From Spirogloea muscicola (lineage: Eukaryota > Streptophyta > Zygnematophyceae > Spirogloeales > Spirogloeaceae): a stretch of 64,000 nucleotides of DNA. Below, one piece after another: positions 54,201-64,000 of the stretch (position 1 is the stretch's first letter; every line of letters starts with the position of its first letter). The position numbers and the translations under genes are program-made. Location: NCBI GenBank assembly GCA_009602725.1, contig WELB01000026.1, positions 557,580 through 621,579 of the forward strand, written 5' to 3'. The notes below the pieces were generated by a model, which had not been told where the DNA came from, made no database searches, and saw nothing but the letters and a program-made list of their open reading frames with translations.

Positions 54201-57200
54201 CAGCAAATTAGCCAAAACATCCTCACATGTCAATGTCAAGGTGTAATACTGTCTATGCAAGACTACCCACCCACTCATTACTATGTATTCACCTGCTTGG
54301 AAGACCCTAGTTGAAGGGCACTGCATATCTCAATGCCAGATGCATCATTGAGGCAACCTCTCAGAAGATACTGGGCCACTTTGCGCATCTGGAAGCTGCA
54401 CAAGGAACCTGCATGATGATGACCAGGTTTTTGTAGTTTGCTACTTGGATCCAGAGTCGTTGCATTGGTGAGGCAAGTAGAGACTTCCTTTATTTGCGAC
54501 GTGCCATTTGTGCTTGTCCGATTGACTAGCAATGTCAATTTAACCACTTGTGAGTATACATCTTCAACCAGTAGGGGTCGATCTATCAAAGCTCTTTTCA
54601 AAAGCACTTGAACACCTGCATGGAGGGTAGTGAGTGAGCAATGCTGGTGATTGTGGCATCCTTGGTAACATTCCTGCATCAAACATGCAATGAACGTCCA
54701 GACGTTCTGCATAGTCATGTGATGTCATATCATGGATTGCACCTACGGCCTCCCTCTAAGCTATGAGCAGCGGATATATAGCTTGTGTTCTCACCAAAGT
54801 GTTGCCCAGGCAAAGGAAAACTCTGTGTGAGCAGTAGTGTGAGACTGAGCTCGCTCTTGGCTATGGGTATGTACAGGTGCCTGACAATCATCTCCCCGCT
54901 AGGGCCCACAACTTTTGCTGTCAGCCAAAGAGATTGTTGTGCGAATTCTTGGCTAGCTATATGCAGCCTGAAGACGGCCGATCCCTCTGACGTGCAAGCA
55001 ATGGAGGTGGAACCAGGGTTGGTTGAGGTCTTGCTTTCACTTTCCTTGGCAGCACAATTCTCTTCCATGAAAGTGATCAAAGGCCTGTCCTCCATTGCAG
55101 TGTCAATTTGGGAGCTAGGAGCTGTTGTCACTTCCCAACTAACTTGGATCATAGCACCCGCCACAGGTGCACCTGTGTAGGTCCTCATCTTTGCAGTGAA
55201 ACTCAGACACTCTCCAGGCCTTGCCACCACTTGATCCGCAACGAGGTCAAGCGTCAGAACAGGTGCTTGCTCTCCAAGTACATGGAATTCTGTTGTAGTC
55301 AGTGTCACCAATTTATGGTCATATAGCAAGCTTGAGTCTTGCCCTGCCTGCAGCCCTGCTGTTGCTCCTGCCATGTTGCCCATGCGCTGCTCATATGCTG
55401 CAGTATGCCAGGAGGAGCCAAATCTGTCATTTTCTTGAGAATCACTACCCCTCATCTCTTCTTCAACATCTTCACGTGAATGTCGTAGCTCTTGCCACGC
55501 TGCAGGCTGCATGGAGGGCTCCATGGCCGTTGCCTCAGTTGTCATAACAAGCTCCATCATGTATGAGCCAGGCATGGTGCCAGCTGGTATGTGGATCTCT
55601 GCTGAGAAGCTTCCATAGGTTGGATCAAGTACAACTGGGTGCTTTTTGAAGGTGGTTGATGGCCTCACTCTAACATAGAAATTGGCCGTCAAGGATGAAA
55701 GCTGCAACTGAGGATCACAACGCAGACACGTAAAAGCTCACTTGCAGAATTGCTCAGTCAAGTCGACTCCGCCGCATAGTACAATGTGATAGCGTGCCTA
55801 GCCACAAATCTCATGGACGCTGACTTGCACCTCTATCCTGCAATTACAGATGCAAGATGCCAACAGAGGACTGCAGTCAATGCCTATCGATGTACAGGGC
55901 CTACTCACACCAAACCAGAGGGCATTGCATTCGCACCTCAGAATGCTTCACTTGGCGCACATACCCTTTCACCATCAAGCTCTCATTTGCATAGTACATG
56001 AGTCGATCTAGAATCAGAATGGCTGTGTGACGGTCTGATTTGACATGCTGGTCAAGAAACTGGTATGGCATGGACAGTTGGATGGCCTTCATATCGTGCA
56101 GAATGAAAGCAACATAACTCGACTCGCAGCACTCCGGTAGCTTGAAAGAAGCCAGCCCCTTCTCATCTGTGCTTCTTGTGAAATTCATGTTCTTTCCTCT
56201 TTTGCGCTCCCATGGATTGTGCTGCAACCGTGATTAACTCATGGAACCATCACTGTGCTTGATGTAGGTAGATAGCATATTAAGATGACAAGCTTAGGGA
56301 TGAAGCACCTGCCTGCTCATTTACACTATGGGCATGCATCTGTATGAGTTAGAAAGCAGTTGATTATTTGCTGGTCGCTTGAGCTCACATGGAAACATGA
56401 TTGAATACATTTACTAGGTATGCATGGTCTTGACCACAGCCCAATCTCAAGCTGGGATGTACATGCTACAGCATAACGAAATGTAATGGCATAGAGCAGA
56501 AAGCATTAAGGGTAAAGAGGCACCGAGGCTTGGATGTATAAGGCAGCCAATGACCTTTATTAAGTGGACTTGCGCTTTCTTGATGGGGCTCCCTGTCTTG
56601 AGATCAACCACCCAAAAGTGAACATTCAGGTCCTCAAAGAAGTATGAAGCCCCAAGGCCTGTCTCCCCTATTGTCATCAGTCTGTGATTCACCAAAGTCT
56701 CCTCCTCTATGTCCTGCTCTAGCTTTTGCAACGTGAAAAGCCTGCACTTGGCAACTGTGAGGCTAGTCATGACATGCTTTATCCATCCTCTTTATAATGC
56801 ATCTGTAATGTGGAAAGCCAGCCCAAGTAAAGCATGACTTGATTCAGTTACATGCCCTGTAGTCATTGCTCATATACTTTGGGGCCTGTGCTTGGTAGTC
56901 CCTTCAAAGTCCTGCATTGGTGACATCATGCAGCACGGGTGTTGTGAAAATACATCTACGAAGTTGTACTATGGTAGCAGCAGTAGTTGGAGGAGGAGAA
57001 GGCACCCTGAAGTCCCCAGGAGCCTACTAGCATTGACAGGTGTTATTTGCATTGCCTCCTCAGACATGAGGTCAACCTGCCAAAAGACAAACAGCCACTG
57101 TAAGAAATTTTCCAAGGCATTCTGTATAGAAAGGAGCAGATTTTAACTCATGACCTTATGGTGAAGGGTTGAGGGTGAACAACCCCTGAAGGCAAAGCAA

Positions 57201-60200
57201 AAGTAAGATGCTCAACAACAAGGTGCTCACAGAAAAGTCAGGAGGACGTCTTGAGACTCCCATTGCGCGCCACTCATGGAGGCCAGGATTTAAGCTCCAC
57301 TTGCTTAATGTGCTTACGTCACCTTCAATATTTCAAGCTCTCACAGACAGCAACCTGAGATATGTGTCAGATGATTGCTGCTCCTTGATGCAGCTGCTAC
57401 TTCTACAGTCCAAGAATTGCTCTGCAATTCTCTGCATAAACCCTGTGAAGGCAGAGTAGCAGCAACAGCGCAGCTCCTAATGGCATGAACAGACCTTGTT
57501 GCACGAAACTCTACAGGCCTTTGGGTGAAGATGGGCCAAGTACCATCCCAACCTGTTCCCTCCTCCAACAAAGGTCCATGTAGTGCCGCTGCAAATGCCC
57601 ATCACGTCAGGACTCTTCGGGTTCTGACAGCAGCCTGCCAACATCTGATGATACTATACTGGCTTGTGTAAGCAGGGGCAGTCTGGTGTTCTGCCAATCA
57701 TTGTAGCAGAACAGCAATGACTTGTAATACCATAATCGCTCCAGGAGAACTGCGGATTGGGTGCATCTGTGAAGAGCAGAGATGCATTGGCCATGTTGAA
57801 TATGACACTCGAACTCTCCAAAGGTTGCCCGTATCCATCTATTACAAGGCTCGTGTTCCGAATGAAGAGCATCTGTCATGCAGATCATGTGAAGATCAGC
57901 TAGGATGCAATAGCACTAATATGATGAGTTTGGTTGAGATGCAACATCAATGACACTGGTGTGGAACACACACTGGTGTATGGCATACGCTCAATGGTGA
58001 TGGAGGCGTTAGACAGGAGTACTGGACAAAGATAAGCTCTTGAGGCCAATCAGACAATTCATGCTCACGTATTTGCGTCCGCATTCCAACGGAGTGTGAA
58101 TACAAATGGAGCCTGCTGATAAGCGTGACACGTTGAAAGGCAGTGGCATGCCATAAGTTCCCTTTCCTCTCAACTCTTGCACAACAAAAGCTTCCCTCAA
58201 TGCCCTCCTTGTCACAGCTGTCCCTAGTCCATGTGGGAGGTTGAGCACAAGGCGACGATAGCTGATGCACTCACAACAGCAAAGTCAGCAAAATTAAACC
58301 CAATGCAGGAAAACATGTCAGCATACGTTCCACTAGTTGATGACGAGCAGTGCCACCCTCGGTATAAGATGGACGCTGACAAAAAATCACGACAGACTGA
58401 GTTACTCCTTACAAGACTGTGTTGTAATCTCTCAGATGTCGTCGCATCTTCCTTGGAAACAAGTAATGGCTGCTGATATCAACAAGCGGCCTTGTCTCCT
58501 TAAAAAGTGGGATCAAGAATCTGCAGAGTCCTGTGATCTTGACACTGAAGGGGGTGCTCATTGGTCCTCCAAGTGGGTGAAGCTTTGCACCCTCTGCAAA
58601 TGTCAGCCTGTACTCTGACCCCCACTGTAATGCACCTCCTACAGAGCTTGATGTCAGCTGCACAATCACAACCGATTGTGCATACTGATGGGGCCTATGG
58701 TCCTGAGAGGACCACCCATAACCGACTTCTCTCTGCATCATGCTGTATGTCTGCCATGGCGAAGCTAGCCAATCTGGCGGATCTTGCCACCTTGTGACGT
58801 TGATTTTAAGTTGAGACGTAGCAGCCCCAGAAGTGGGCAATATCTGGCAAAAACGCAGTGGTAGGCATTGCTGCAAATGAGAGATAGTTGGGGTCCTTCC
58901 AGAGCAATTATTGTTACGTGAGTGACCAGACCTACACAATCCAGCAGCTCCGGTTACGCCATTGCAGGTGGAAGCTAGACGCCACACTTCTTGGCTGAGG
59001 GCTGAATCCATACCCTTAAAGCCTCCTGCACCCGTGCAATGTTGACAGCGCTTGAGAACGTGAGGACAAGTCTGCAGACAAGCAGCCATTTGATTGTTAA
59101 AAAGACAGGAGAACACCTGGGAACATCCAGACCAAATGCAGCCTCTTGAGTGTGGGAGATGGACACAAACGTGATCCTTGTGAATTCAAGGGATGTCGCC
59201 GTGAGAGGGCTGCGCTTGCAATGCAGAGGCAGGATGATCTGATACCTTCCATCAGGGGGCACTTCACGAGTGGCTGACAGTTCCTCATGATGGCCGCTGT
59301 AGCACTGCTGGCTTGACCACATGCCACCCTGCAAAAGTAGAATCTTAGCAGCATGATGCACACAATCGAGTTGCAGCTTGGCGCACGGAGGTTGAGGGCA
59401 TATGTATTTATACTATACATATAGTATGTCATAAAAGTCAGTATGTCACTCAGTTTAAAAGTCTTCATGCACTGCGTACTGTGAAGTTGGTGGCACTGGT
59501 GGATAGAACAGTGGCCACACTGATATTCAAGGGCCTTGTGTGGAGTATCAGCTTGTGGTCTCACAATCCAACGGTATCCAGCCTGCAGTCACATGTTGCC
59601 TGACTATTCAGTTGCCATCGACAGTATCCAGCCTGCAGTCACATGTTGCCTGACCATTCATTGCCATCACGCATTCTAACAGAAGCTGGATCAGGTGAGT
59701 CATGCCTAAGTGTTCAGAATTAGCAGCAATGTGGATCCGAGGCCTGAGCAGTCCACTCACTGACAACCGTCAAAAGAGGTGTAGTTACGACAAAGATTTA
59801 GTGCGATGGTCAGATCAGGAGGCCAGGTTTCATCAGGGTCAAATCTGAACACTGAGGTAGAGACCCTGCATGATGCGGGTAAAGTGTGTCTGAGGAGAGG
59901 ACAAACGTGACATTCAGTCGCAAGGTTGGAAAAGTGGCTTCATTGGTACAAAGAAATTTGGCAATCTGAACCTTCTCGATTAGCAGCAACATACGTGCAC
60001 CACACGAAGACATATGTGGACCCAACACTGCTGCTGCAAGTTGGGAAGGATGTGGCTGACCAGTGGTATTTGCCAGGAACTGGCTCAGAAAGAACAAAAG
60101 GTTGTTGACCTCCGCTTCTGCCGTGGTCGGCACCCAGTGCTAGGGCAGCCTTTGTGAAGGTCATCTGCACTCGTTAGAATTGAATTGGCTGCAGGCATTC

Positions 60201-60800
60201 GAGATGGAGCAGTTGCTGTGATAGTGTATTGCAAACTGATGCGAATCTGTCACCTCAACTGTTGAGCCGAGAGTACTAGAGAACTCCTGCTTGACATGAA
60301 AGTATGGCCATCTAATCGTAAGAGCCCCAACAAAATACACCACACCACCCTTCCAGGATAGATTGTGTGAAACACGCGCAAAGACTCACAGTAATCGGTG
60401 TCCAGCCATCGAGTTCTGGTTGTGACATGTCGCTCATTGGTGCTGGCTCAATTGACACTATCCTGAAAGGAAGCAAGCCTGTAGCAGCAGGCAGGAGGCA
60501 GGGGGACACACTTAGGAACAGGCTAATACAGCTGCAGGTGCTTCAGCTTAGCAAAGAGCAGCACAGTGTGTAATTAACGTGCATGGGCTGGTATATCCTA
60601 TACCCTTGCTTCATCTCAGCAGCATAGAAGGGCAGATGATTCTGCAGCACCACGGCACGCTCAGTCAAGTTACAAGGCAATCTGCCGACGCAGAGCGGCT
60701 TGGGTCACTGTATTACCAGCTCCAGGACGAATGCAGCTGATGACAACTAGAAAGTACAGGCCTGCAGCAGCAGCACCACCAGCCCCTGCATGGCCCGAGA
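48300..60800 (-). CDS. Alpha-2-macroglobulin family protein, bacterial-type, very large, many exons
   Basis: One minus-strand gene of about 12.5 kb. Blocks in order: 60161-60520 (IVSIEPAPMSDMSQPELDGW), 59117-59328, 59014-59071 (LVLTFSSAVNIARVQEALR) and 58600-58900 (LQWGSEYRLTFAEGAKLHPL), like the N-terminal domains of bacterial macroglobulins; 56447-56770 (VVDLKTGSPIKKAQVHLI); 55950-56010 (DRLMYYANESLMVKGYVR); exon 54795-55707 (macroglobulin domains, TGAPVAGAMIQVSW); 53921-54166 (KEEYSIGDTAVVSFDTPY); 53160-53454 (VELMVVAVDKATL); 52471-52680 (RTHFNPTLLFATQVVSDKLG); 52026-52334 (FQLPANVRSLAINAYAATKD, RLGDVFEAGV); 51546-51775; 51202-51404 (thioester region, DCISHEW); 49923-50312 (helical domain); 48900-49129 (LKAGTYTYSYAVATTVGNF). 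Such proteins trap proteases or strengthen surfaces. Near 48400-48560 a hydrophobic helix (FLIFSSGVVAILAAYLFY) then basic residues may be a membrane anchor. Both ends are unresolved; many further exons were not fixed. Confidence 0.85.
48400..48560 (-). other. Possible C-terminal transmembrane exon of the macroglobulin-like gene
   Basis: A minus-strand open frame with an acidic stretch (GQEEGSHDEEIY), then about 20 hydrophobic residues (FLIFSSGVVAILAAYLFY) and a basic flank (KGTKRACRIWQKR). This is the layout of a type I membrane anchor with stop-transfer charges. It lies about 350 bp past the last recognised macroglobulin exon. The connecting splice is not proven. Confidence 0.45.
51202..51404 (-). 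other. Thioester-region exon of the macroglobulin-like gene
   Basis: This exon reads GRQPAIDAIAQILSLHAPVQDCISHEWLI-type sequence (given in parts: AIAQILSLHAPVQ, then DCISHEWLIAKLAAS). In active family members this place has GCxEQ, whose Cys and Gln form the thioester. Here a Cys is kept but the E-Q pair is replaced by S-H by my alignment. Splice sites are clean on both sides (AG/G at 51404, G/GTACGT at 51202), and the frame agrees with the exons before it. Confidence 0.6.
59574..59672. repeat. 50-bp tandem duplication in an intron
   Basis: 59574-59623 and 59624-59672 are near copies (GTATCCAGCCTGCAGTCACA...), with one substitution and a small length difference near the end. It falls between recognised exons of the macroglobulin-like gene. 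Confidence 0.85.
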
Positions 60801-61330
60801 GACGTTAGGGGAAGCTCAATTGACTTGGGCACTCGGCAGAACAGGACGAAGCTGACGTAGCGGCTCTATGGCGGCAATGCACCAGGCAGCACTACAGCAA
60901 GTGCGCAAGAGCGCGTGTGCTGTCACTGCGGAGCGTTGGTGGTCACAGTGGCATTCACTTCGCTCCTCGCTCCAAGCTCCAACGGTCATGACGACGCAGC
61001 AGGCGACTGGAGCCAGCTGCAGTCTGGGTGCTTGCACACCGGAGCTGGCCTCCCGGGCCCAAGGCGACACCAGCATTCTCACACGGCAGGCCGCACTCGG
61101 TGGCGAGGCTCACCCGGCCAGCCGGTGGGAGAACGACGGCGCGACGCCATGGTCGCAGCGGCGCACCGAGCTGCCCGCGGCGGCGAGCTCGCCGCCGCCG
61201 CGCCCGTGGCGGGCCGGGGCAGTCACCACGATCAGGAGGCAGGCAGAGGCCGGGTCGATCTGTGTCGTGGGAGTTGGCGAGGGGGTCTTGCCTTCTCCAC
61301 GAGGGGCCTGGCGCGGAACGGGCATTGGAG
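60801..61330. other. GC-rich 5' region of the macroglobulin-like gene
   Basis: A strong GC rise at 61030-61300, as seen beside other gene starts here. The first exon and signal peptide of the minus-strand gene probably lie between about 60750 and 61300. I see a hydrophobic minus-strand stretch near 60740-60780 (GLYFLVVISC) but no certain start codon. Confidence 0.4.
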
Positions 61331-61610
61331 GTCCTTGGTCCGTTCTTTTTGGACTGGCGTTTCAAAGCACTCCGCCCTTTTAGCATGGGGCTTCCTTTAG
61401 TGTGGTGCGCTAGATTCTGCCCTGAAACAATGTGTTATCTTGGATTGGCTTCCCTTTCGCGTCATGCGCACCGCGCGCCTTCTCTCTCCTTTGATCGGGG
61501 GTATTTAGAGTCCCCCTTAGCCAGCTCATTACCCAGTTGACAGGACATTTGTAAGGCTAGAATTGGCCTCCCTTTCAATTTCATGCGCACCGCGCGCCGT
61601 CTCTTTCCTT
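61331..61610 (+). repeat. Retroelement 3' UTR pieces
   Basis: 61335-61385 is a degraded hairpin (TTCTTTTTGGACTGGCGTTTC). 61440-61490 and 61495-61605 are two tandem partial copies of the TTGGC...CATGCGCACCGCGCGCCTTCTC block. The second includes CCCCCTTAGCCAGCTCATTA and matches 1880-1995 closely. Confidence 0.65.
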
Positions 61611-62110
61611 CGGGGCTTACAAATGGTGGGGGGCCTGGGCACGGGAGCCCCGACGGGGCGCCCCCCCCCCACGGGGGTTTGGCTAACCGGGTGCACCCCG
61701 CCCCTTTGACCCGGTTAGCTGGGTCCAGCCGGGGGGGCGGCCGGGTGGATATACCCCACCAGCGTGTGAAGGCGGGCTTGCGGCCCCGCGGGCGGGCGGG
61801 GTCGCGACTCCCGTTGACTCCCTCCACCCGGTGAATTCCCTCCCCCATTCCGTCGACTCTGTTGCCCCAGGTCGCCGCAAGCCGTTGGCTGCCTCCATGG
61901 CAATCGCCGCTTACTTGGCTCGATCGAGTCGACTCTCCGCCCATCGATGGGCTCGCGCCGTTTCGCTTGTCGTCGAAGACACCTTCGCTTCTTGACAATC
62001 TTGAGCCGACTGCCGCGCGCCCACCCCGCTCCCCCCCCTCCTCCCCCACTTGAGGTTGCTGAGATCCTTGTCCAGAGTCGTACCTCAAGTGCACCATCTA
62101 CCAATATCTA
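61611..62110. other. GC-rich block with two inverted repeats, unassigned
   Basis: High-GC DNA with C10 and other homopolymer runs. GCTAACCGGGT (61682-61692) pairs with ACCCGGTTAGC (61709-61719), an 11-bp perfect inverted repeat with a 16-nt loop. CACTTGAGGT (62047-62056) pairs with ACCTCAAGTG (62082-62091), 10 bp with a 25-nt loop. Frames on both strands are low complexity. It directly follows the retroelement tail block, so it may be the start of another element. Confidence 0.4.
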
Positions 62111-62510
62111 CCTACTTGGATAGCGTTCACAACCGTTTTGCCCAACATAGTAAGCGCTTGCTCTTATTATCTGACACCTAGGGCACATCAGACTACCAAG
62201 CTGTCATGCTCAAAGTGCAGTGTGCATATCTAAAGTGTGTGACTTCTTTATGCATCATATGAGGCTGACGTTGCAGATTATAGGTTCCATTTGGAGGGTT
62301 GCCCAGATGAGCGGTACAGATTACAGCACCTTTGCCATATGCAGTAAAGGTGCTGGCTTCATGAGCCGCTTGACCAATAATTCTCTACATTCCAATACAG
62401 TTCCTCAAAGAATGTGGGCACAAGTCATGGCTTGTGGTGCCTGTGCAGCAAAAGTTTGTGTAGAATATTGCATTCCACTGACCCTCAACTGACCACCTCT
62501 CGAAGAACCA

Positions 62511-63866
62511 TCAAAAGGCTGTGTTGGCTTTTGCTTGGGCAGCAGCATTGTCTTGCTGAGGATTGAAGTCAGGTGCTCCGCTGCTGCTGGCACTGGGGTT
62601 GGTGCCAGGTAAGTGCAACCACCCAGATAAACCACGGCCCTTCAAGGAGGCCTCAATGGCCTCCATGCGCTGCTTCAATGTCCCCACCTGCCGCTCCAGC
62701 TCTGCATCCTTGGCTTTCAATGCCTGCACTTAAGAGATGCAATGAAGTTGCTCCTCAAATCACTGAAGTTGTCGTAGTGTGTTCCGTGTCAGGTGGAAAG
62801 TATTTCTTAGTCAGGACTTGGACCTATTGTAACCACTGTTCTTCCATTGCAGCCTTGTATGAAACTTGCACTTAGCACATGATTGCGCACACCTCGCGCT
62901 CTTGTCGGCGAGCCTCCTCTTTTCTTGACTCAGAGATGGCACTTCTTGATACTTCAAATATGACCACGCTCGTCCCAACCTGTGAGTGCACGCCAAAGTG
63001 CAGACATATCCAGACGTGTTGAGCATGCACTGTGGAGAGTGGCTAGCAAGTGTGCTCCTCCTAGGTCAATGTTGCTTGCCCACTCCAACATGTTGCCCTA
63101 GCTCTCAGCAATTTGTATCCTAGGCCCTTTAGACTCTACAATTCTGCTTAAGCAAAGATGCTCTGCCATTTTTGCAAAGTGAAGCTTGCTGGGCATGGTG
63201 CAATACCGAGAAGATGATTAGCTCTCCAACTAGGTCTGCGGCAGTGGACACAGCCGCCTCCTCATTCAGGGGCTTGACTGCTATGTCGGATGTCACGCCA
63301 TAGAGCTGCCTTTGCAAGCTGACATTAAGCTTGTGATACCCCTGCAGGTGCACGACACATCAACTTACTGGAACAATAGGGCAATCATGTGTGCGCACTT
63401 GTGCAATTGCCTAGACATGAGCAGAAAGACCACCATGCCACAAGAGGATCTAAGTTGGTGCCTAGCACGCAGATACCGTGACGAGACACAGTATGGACGC
63501 ATCACTGGTCAGCGGTGCCAAGGCTCAAATAGAAGCCAGTACACAAGCACTCAAGAGGCGCTGCAGGCCCATCGAAGGTGGCCCTCTTTTCAGAGGGCAC
63601 ATCCCCTTGTTGCTTCAACTCTGCCTCGTTCAAAGATTGAGGTGCCAGGCCTGAATCGAGTTGCCAACTTGCAAATTTGCATGGCTGCACTGTTGAAGAT
63701 GAGTAGGAGCAAGCCAAGGGGAGGAGCCTTGACGTGCCTGCGCGAAGTTGACGATGGCTTCCCGGAACTTGGGGTGGCTAGCAGCGCGGCGCTTCACCTG
63801 CGTGGCCAGCGGCTTGCTCAGGGTCCGCAGCAACAGTGTCCCAAGCTTCGCGAAGGGCAGAATCAT
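62511..63866 (-). CDS. OPA3-like mitochondrial protein (4 exons, one GC-AG intron)
   Basis: Exons (minus): 63738-63866, 63207-63341, 62893-62979 and 62511-62723; 187 aa. It follows the OPA3 family: start MILPFAKLGTLLLRTLSKPLA, HPKFREAIVNFAQ, then LNVSLQRQLYGV, IAVKPLNEEAAVSTAADLVGELIIFSV, VVIFEVSRSA and a coiled-coil tail ELERQVGTLKQRMEAIE. The first 20 residues are the usual mitochondrial-targeting region. OPA3 acts in mitochondrial membranes; its chemistry is unknown. The first intron seems to start with GC (CAG/GCACGT), because the nearby GT would break the frame into the well-conserved next exon. An upstream in-frame Met (63956) would add 30 poorly conserved residues, so I chose 63866. 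The tail after the coiled coil is Ser/Ala/Gln rich. Confidence 0.9.
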
Positions 63867-64000
63867 GGTGTCGCCTTCGGCGCCGTCGCGGTAGCCGCCG
63901 ACGCCGCCACTGTTACCGCCGGTGGCGCGGCTCTCATGCTCCCCTTGCTGCGTCACTTGCAGGTGCCCCGCACTTAGGCCCAGGCCTCTCTGCTCGACGT

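Noticed and set aside
54785-55180. 131-codon plus-strand frame
   Set aside because: It is the reverse-strand shadow of the large macroglobulin exon 54795-55707.
60868-61540. Plus-strand frames of 160-170 codons
   Set aside because: GC-rich low-complexity frames without motifs, next to the probable 5' end of the minus-strand macroglobulin gene.

Overview
The window looks like nuclear DNA of a green-lineage eukaryote, probably a streptophyte alga or a near relative. Almost every gene is split by many short GT-AG introns whose phases join cleanly. First exons are GC-rich with (CGG)n runs, while introns are AT-richer. There is a nuclear tRNA-Val without encoded CCA. The gene set is plant-like: indole-3-glycerol-phosphate synthase with the plant N-terminal block, branched-chain aminotransferase, a pectinesterase, an LEA/SMP-like protein, MinC, a NusB-domain protein, COX5b and OPA3. 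The pectinesterase and LEA-like gene favour the streptophyte side. That is inference; I cannot name the species.

Layout. 1-4.27 kb is a mosaic of broken retroelement 3' ends. 4.27-6.87 kb holds no gene I recognise. 6.87-11.75 kb (-) is a 15-exon malic enzyme. 11.8-16.1 kb holds GC-rich leader DNA, more retroelement 3' ends and tRNA-Val(AAC). 16.16-17.69 kb (+) is the LEA/SMP-like gene. 18.26-19.98 kb (-) is a small membrane protein. 20.1-21.05 kb (-) is MinC, running into an assembly gap with a 123-base poly-T, and 21.54-24.44 kb (+) is indole-3-glycerol-phosphate synthase. 25.36-27.99 kb (-) is the branched-chain aminotransferase and 29.34-32.22 kb (-) the NusB-domain protein. 33.60-35.16 kb (+) is COX5b, 38.38-40.82 kb (+) pectinesterase, 41.26-43.14 kb (-) a plant-type HAD hydrolase, and 43.68-45.33 kb (+) a membrane-anchored protein of plant/cyanobacterial type. 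46.3-47.6 kb holds more retroelement ends. About 48.3-60.8 kb (-) is one very large, many-exon alpha-2-macroglobulin-family gene. 62.5-63.87 kb (-) is OPA3-like.

The genes do not form an operon or pathway. Many products look organellar: plastid amino-acid synthesis, plastid division and transcription, mitochondrial COX5b and OPA3, and an organellar malic enzyme. Two or three act at the cell surface: pectinesterase and the macroglobulin-like protein.

The two most notable things are (1) a long bacterial-type alpha-2-macroglobulin gene with introns in a plant-like genome, with a degenerate thioester site and a possible C-terminal membrane anchor, and (2) a dispersed family of 5'-truncated retroelement ends that share an ORF-terminal motif and a conserved 3' hairpin, and which repeatedly lie just upstream of gene starts.
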